Origin: Nitrososphaeraceae archaeon
GTDB taxonomy: Archaea > Thermoproteota > Nitrososphaeria > Nitrososphaerales > Nitrososphaeraceae
Direction of reading: 5' to 3'
DNA: 13,522 nt
Assembly: GCA_025449515.1 (NCBI GenBank)
Contig: JANWJI010000103.1
Location: 1 to 13,522 of the forward strand
In this document: piece after piece, positions 13,379 through 13,522 of the stretch
How positions within the stretch are numbered: position 1 is the stretch's first letter
Layout of the letters: each line of letters opens with the position of its first letter
Made by a program: the position numbers and the translations under genes
The notes under the pieces: model-generated
Told to the model about the DNA's origin: nothing
Database searches by the model: none
The model's input: only the letters and a program-made list of their open reading frames with translations

Positions 13379-13387
13379 ACATAATAG
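13379..13387 (+). promoter_or_regulatory. Weak TATA-like box of the PII gene
   Basis: The AT-rich stretch around ACATAATA is centred about 26 nt before ATG 13409, matching a leaderless start. The match to a TATA box is weak. Confidence 0.3.
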
Positions 13388-13408
13388 TCCCAGTTAAAAT
13401 ACATCGTT

Positions 13409-13522
13409 ATGAAGAAAATCGAAGCGGTTGTTCCTCATGCAAGGTTAGATTTGGCACTATCAGCCTTGAAGCAGTTGAATCTTGGTGGCCTTACGTACTA
13501 TGAATCTAAGGGGAGGGGCCAA
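13409..13522 (+). CDS. PII nitrogen-regulatory protein, N-terminus (partial)
   Basis: The first 38 codons of a PII (GlnB/GlnK) signalling protein, cut by the window edge. PII trimers sense ATP/ADP and 2-oxoglutarate and control nitrogen uptake and enzymes. The start reads MKKIEAVVPHARLDLALSAL, then LGGLTYYESKGRGQ, which matches the family pattern MKKIEAII..(F/L)..V..AL..LG..G(M/L)T..E.KG.G. The T-loop, including the Tyr/Ser modification region and ligand-binding residues, lies outside the window. GlnK versus GlnB cannot be decided here. No amtB is visible upstream. Confidence 0.9.
   Translation, partial: MKKIEAVVPHARLDLALSALKQLNLGGLTYYESKGRGQ

Overview
The window looks like a chromosomal segment of an archaeon, most likely an AT-rich member of the Nitrososphaerota (Thaumarchaeota). 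The support is the mix of archaeal families (DUF373, DUF424, a two-KH Pno1-like protein, an archaeal-type short PurA, an archaeal cis-prenyltransferase, PII). In addition, many genes have a TATA-like box about 26 nt upstream of the start codon and so are probably leaderless, non-ATG starts (TTG, GTG) are common, and a tRNA carries archaeal bulge-helix-bulge introns. The placement within the phylum is inference. No transposase, integrase, CRISPR array or rRNA was seen.

Left part (1-2933): the edge cuts the start of a minus-strand TrmB-like regulator (1-68). Next comes a minus-strand winged-helix protein with three membrane segments (415-1074). A plus-strand tRNA-Trp follows (1257-1394), which makes sense only if two introns are removed, one in the anticodon loop and one in the T-loop. 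A gene-poor stretch then holds a candidate small RNA (about 1671-1800) with a strong TATA box and a T7 tract. After it are a small two-helix membrane protein and a 202-residue unknown protein (2030-2933, minus).

Middle (3081-6891): an AAG/MPG-type 3-methyladenine DNA glycosylase and a PfkB-family sugar/nucleoside kinase (both minus). UbiX flavin prenyltransferase is divergent on plus, with a possible 43-residue ORF overlapping its end. Then, on minus, come a KH-domain ribosome-biogenesis-type protein and, upstream of it, a DUF424 protein.

Right part (7133-13522): a plus-strand pair of a DUF373 membrane protein and a cis-prenyltransferase that makes the polyprenyl lipid carrier. A minus-strand pair follows, a conserved-looking unknown protein overlapping pyrF (OMP decarboxylase). 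Next are purA (adenylosuccinate synthetase, minus), a divergent helical unknown (plus), a small zinc-ribbon protein with a YggX-like tail (minus), and the first 38 codons of a PII signalling protein (plus) at the right edge.

The genes are mostly housekeeping: nucleotide synthesis (pyrF, purA), isoprenoid and lipid-carrier metabolism (ubiX, uppS, possibly DUF373), RNA/ribosome biology (KH, DUF424, tRNA-Trp), DNA repair, and regulation (TrmB-like, winged helix, PII). The most unusual items are the two-intron tRNA-Trp, the candidate ncRNA, the YggX-like zinc ribbon, the degenerate HExxH-like motif protein and the DUF373-prenyltransferase pair.
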